The notes beneath the pieces were generated by a model. The model saw nothing but the letters and a program-made list of their open reading frames with translations. It had not been told where the DNA came from and ran no database searches. A stretch of DNA of 64,000 nucleotides from Phycisphaerae bacterium (lineage in GTDB: Bacteria; Planctomycetota; Phycisphaerae; Phycisphaerales; UBA1924): contig BJHL01000002.1 in assembly GCA_014192545.1 (NCBI GenBank), positions 665,848 to 729,847 of the forward strand, written 5' to 3'. A program made the translations under genes and the position numbers. Numbering within the stretch: the stretch's first letter is position 1; the number at the start of each line of letters is the position of its first letter. This document shows positions 63,518 through 64,000 of the stretch, in pieces.

Positions 63518-64000
63518 ATGGGCTTTTGGCATACGGGCTACATTGAATTCCACGAGCCCGTAGGGCTCGCGGAGTCTATTGGGCCGCCGCCTGCCCCTGA
63601 GTATCGGTGCGAACAGTGCAGCGGAGTGTTTCCCAGCTTCGAATTGCTGCGTACGCACCGGTTCGAAGAGCATCCTGCGGTGAGGCCCGTGCTCTTCATA
63701 CGCGGTCGCGAGGTGGGAGGGGCCACCCTAAGGGTAACCAGACCACTCGTCGCGTCGGATGTTCAGACCCTCAACGCGAAGACTGCCTTCCTGAATGACC
63801 ACCCGGTCGTCGTCTCAAAACTTGGCGATGAACTCGCCCGCCAAAGGTCCGCAACCACGATTGTCCGGCTCTGCGGGACGGTAGACGCCGACTTTCGGGT
63901 TCAGGTCGAGATTGCAGCGGCAGATGACCTTGCGGGCGTCGAAAGCGCATTCGCCTCAGCCGTTCGCCGCGGCAAACTGGACAGAAGAGCGATCGAGGAC
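63518..64000 (+). CDS. unknown protein with C2H2 zinc finger, 3' end beyond window
   Basis: The frame opens at ATG 63518 and is open for 161 codons to the window edge. The protein begins MGFWHTGYIEFHEP. Residues 30-51 hold CEQCSGVFPSFELLRTHRF and EEH, with Cys, Cys, His and His spaced as in a C2H2 zinc finger (C-x2-C-x12-H). The rest is mixed alpha-beta (VLFIRGREVGGATLRVTRPL, TIVRLCGTVDADFRVQVEIA, FASAVRRGKLDRRAIED). I do not recognise it. Bacterial C2H2 fingers are uncommon, and a place beside a tRNA gene suggests an accessory or island gene. Confidence 0.6.
   Translation, partial: MGFWHTGYIEFHEPVGLAESIGPPPAPEYRCEQCSGVFPSFELLRTHRFEEHPAVRPVLFIRGREVGGATLRVTRPLVASDVQTLNAKTAFLNDHPVVVSKLGDELARQRSATTIVRLCGTVDADFRVQVEIAAADDLAGVESAFASAVRRGKLDRRAIED

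Noticed and set aside
63209..63673. 154-codon open frame on the minus strand near the right edge
   Set aside because: It overlaps the zinc-finger gene, has no start signal and shows no domain; the + strand frame has a sensible zinc-finger motif and stays open to the edge.

Overview
The window looks like a chromosomal segment of a planctomycete, most likely of the Phycisphaerae. The clearest marker is a protein of a family I know only from Planctomycetes and Verrucomicrobia (Minf_1886 type, 48834-49271). Supporting signs are a system II cytochrome c maturation pair (ResB/CcsA), a Sec-exported surface protein with the L-x-YQG-L...PANG repeat common in this group, secreted HEAT-repeat and beta-propeller proteins, and unlinked housekeeping genes in short mixed-strand operons. 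The lineage is an inference from gene content. No rRNA is present.

Layout. 1-12 kb: the 5' part of a membrane 4Fe-4S protein (cut by the left edge), a small DUF2256/DUF3253-type protein, L-serine dehydratase divergent from a dicarboxylate/amino-acid symporter, asparagine synthetase, a PilZ-J-domain fusion, and an RND efflux pump with its adaptor. 12-19 kb: a flippase-like membrane protein, a glycosyltransferase, a nucleoside-salvage group (thymidine kinase, uridine-kinase-like protein, NupC-type transporter), a ureohydrolase and TilS. 19-24 kb: an arginine/ornithine succinyltransferase-type catabolic cluster (aminotransferase, AstA, AstD) without astB or astE. 24-33 kb: a surface protein, an HTH-receiver regulator, a secreted HEAT protein, a beta-propeller protein, Sua5 and small unknowns. 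33-44 kb: a very long carB, then an operon running galE, esterase, unknown, thioredoxin-domain DUF255 protein, SAM methyltransferase. 44-57 kb: a DUF368 lipid-carrier transporter, small genes, an AI-2E family permease, DNA glycosylase, the ResB/CcsA pair, then STAS, MscS and cardiolipin synthase. 57-64 kb: a decayed TPR gene, an ABC ATPase with a large membrane partner, ribosomal protein L31, tRNA-Asn, and the first 161 codons of an unknown C2H2 zinc-finger protein at the right edge, which may open a tRNA-linked island.

The most unusual feature is structural. carB carries three in-frame inserts. Two are DNA inverted repeats, and all three share an ACCGAAGGC-like core (one variant) that encodes TEG. 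One insert is built of four 8-bp units followed by four inverted 8-bp units. Similar back-to-back arrays of 8- or 9-bp units lie between genes at about 22.5 and 26.5 kb, and one-sided arrays lie at 1.3, 10.5 and 21.1 kb. The window therefore seems to hold a family of short-unit palindromic elements that can also be translated inside an essential enzyme.

Strand composition also changes. The + strand is G-rich in the left third and C-rich from about 37 to 57 kb whichever strand is coding, as expected near a replichore switch. Function calls rest on motifs read by eye; no database search was possible.
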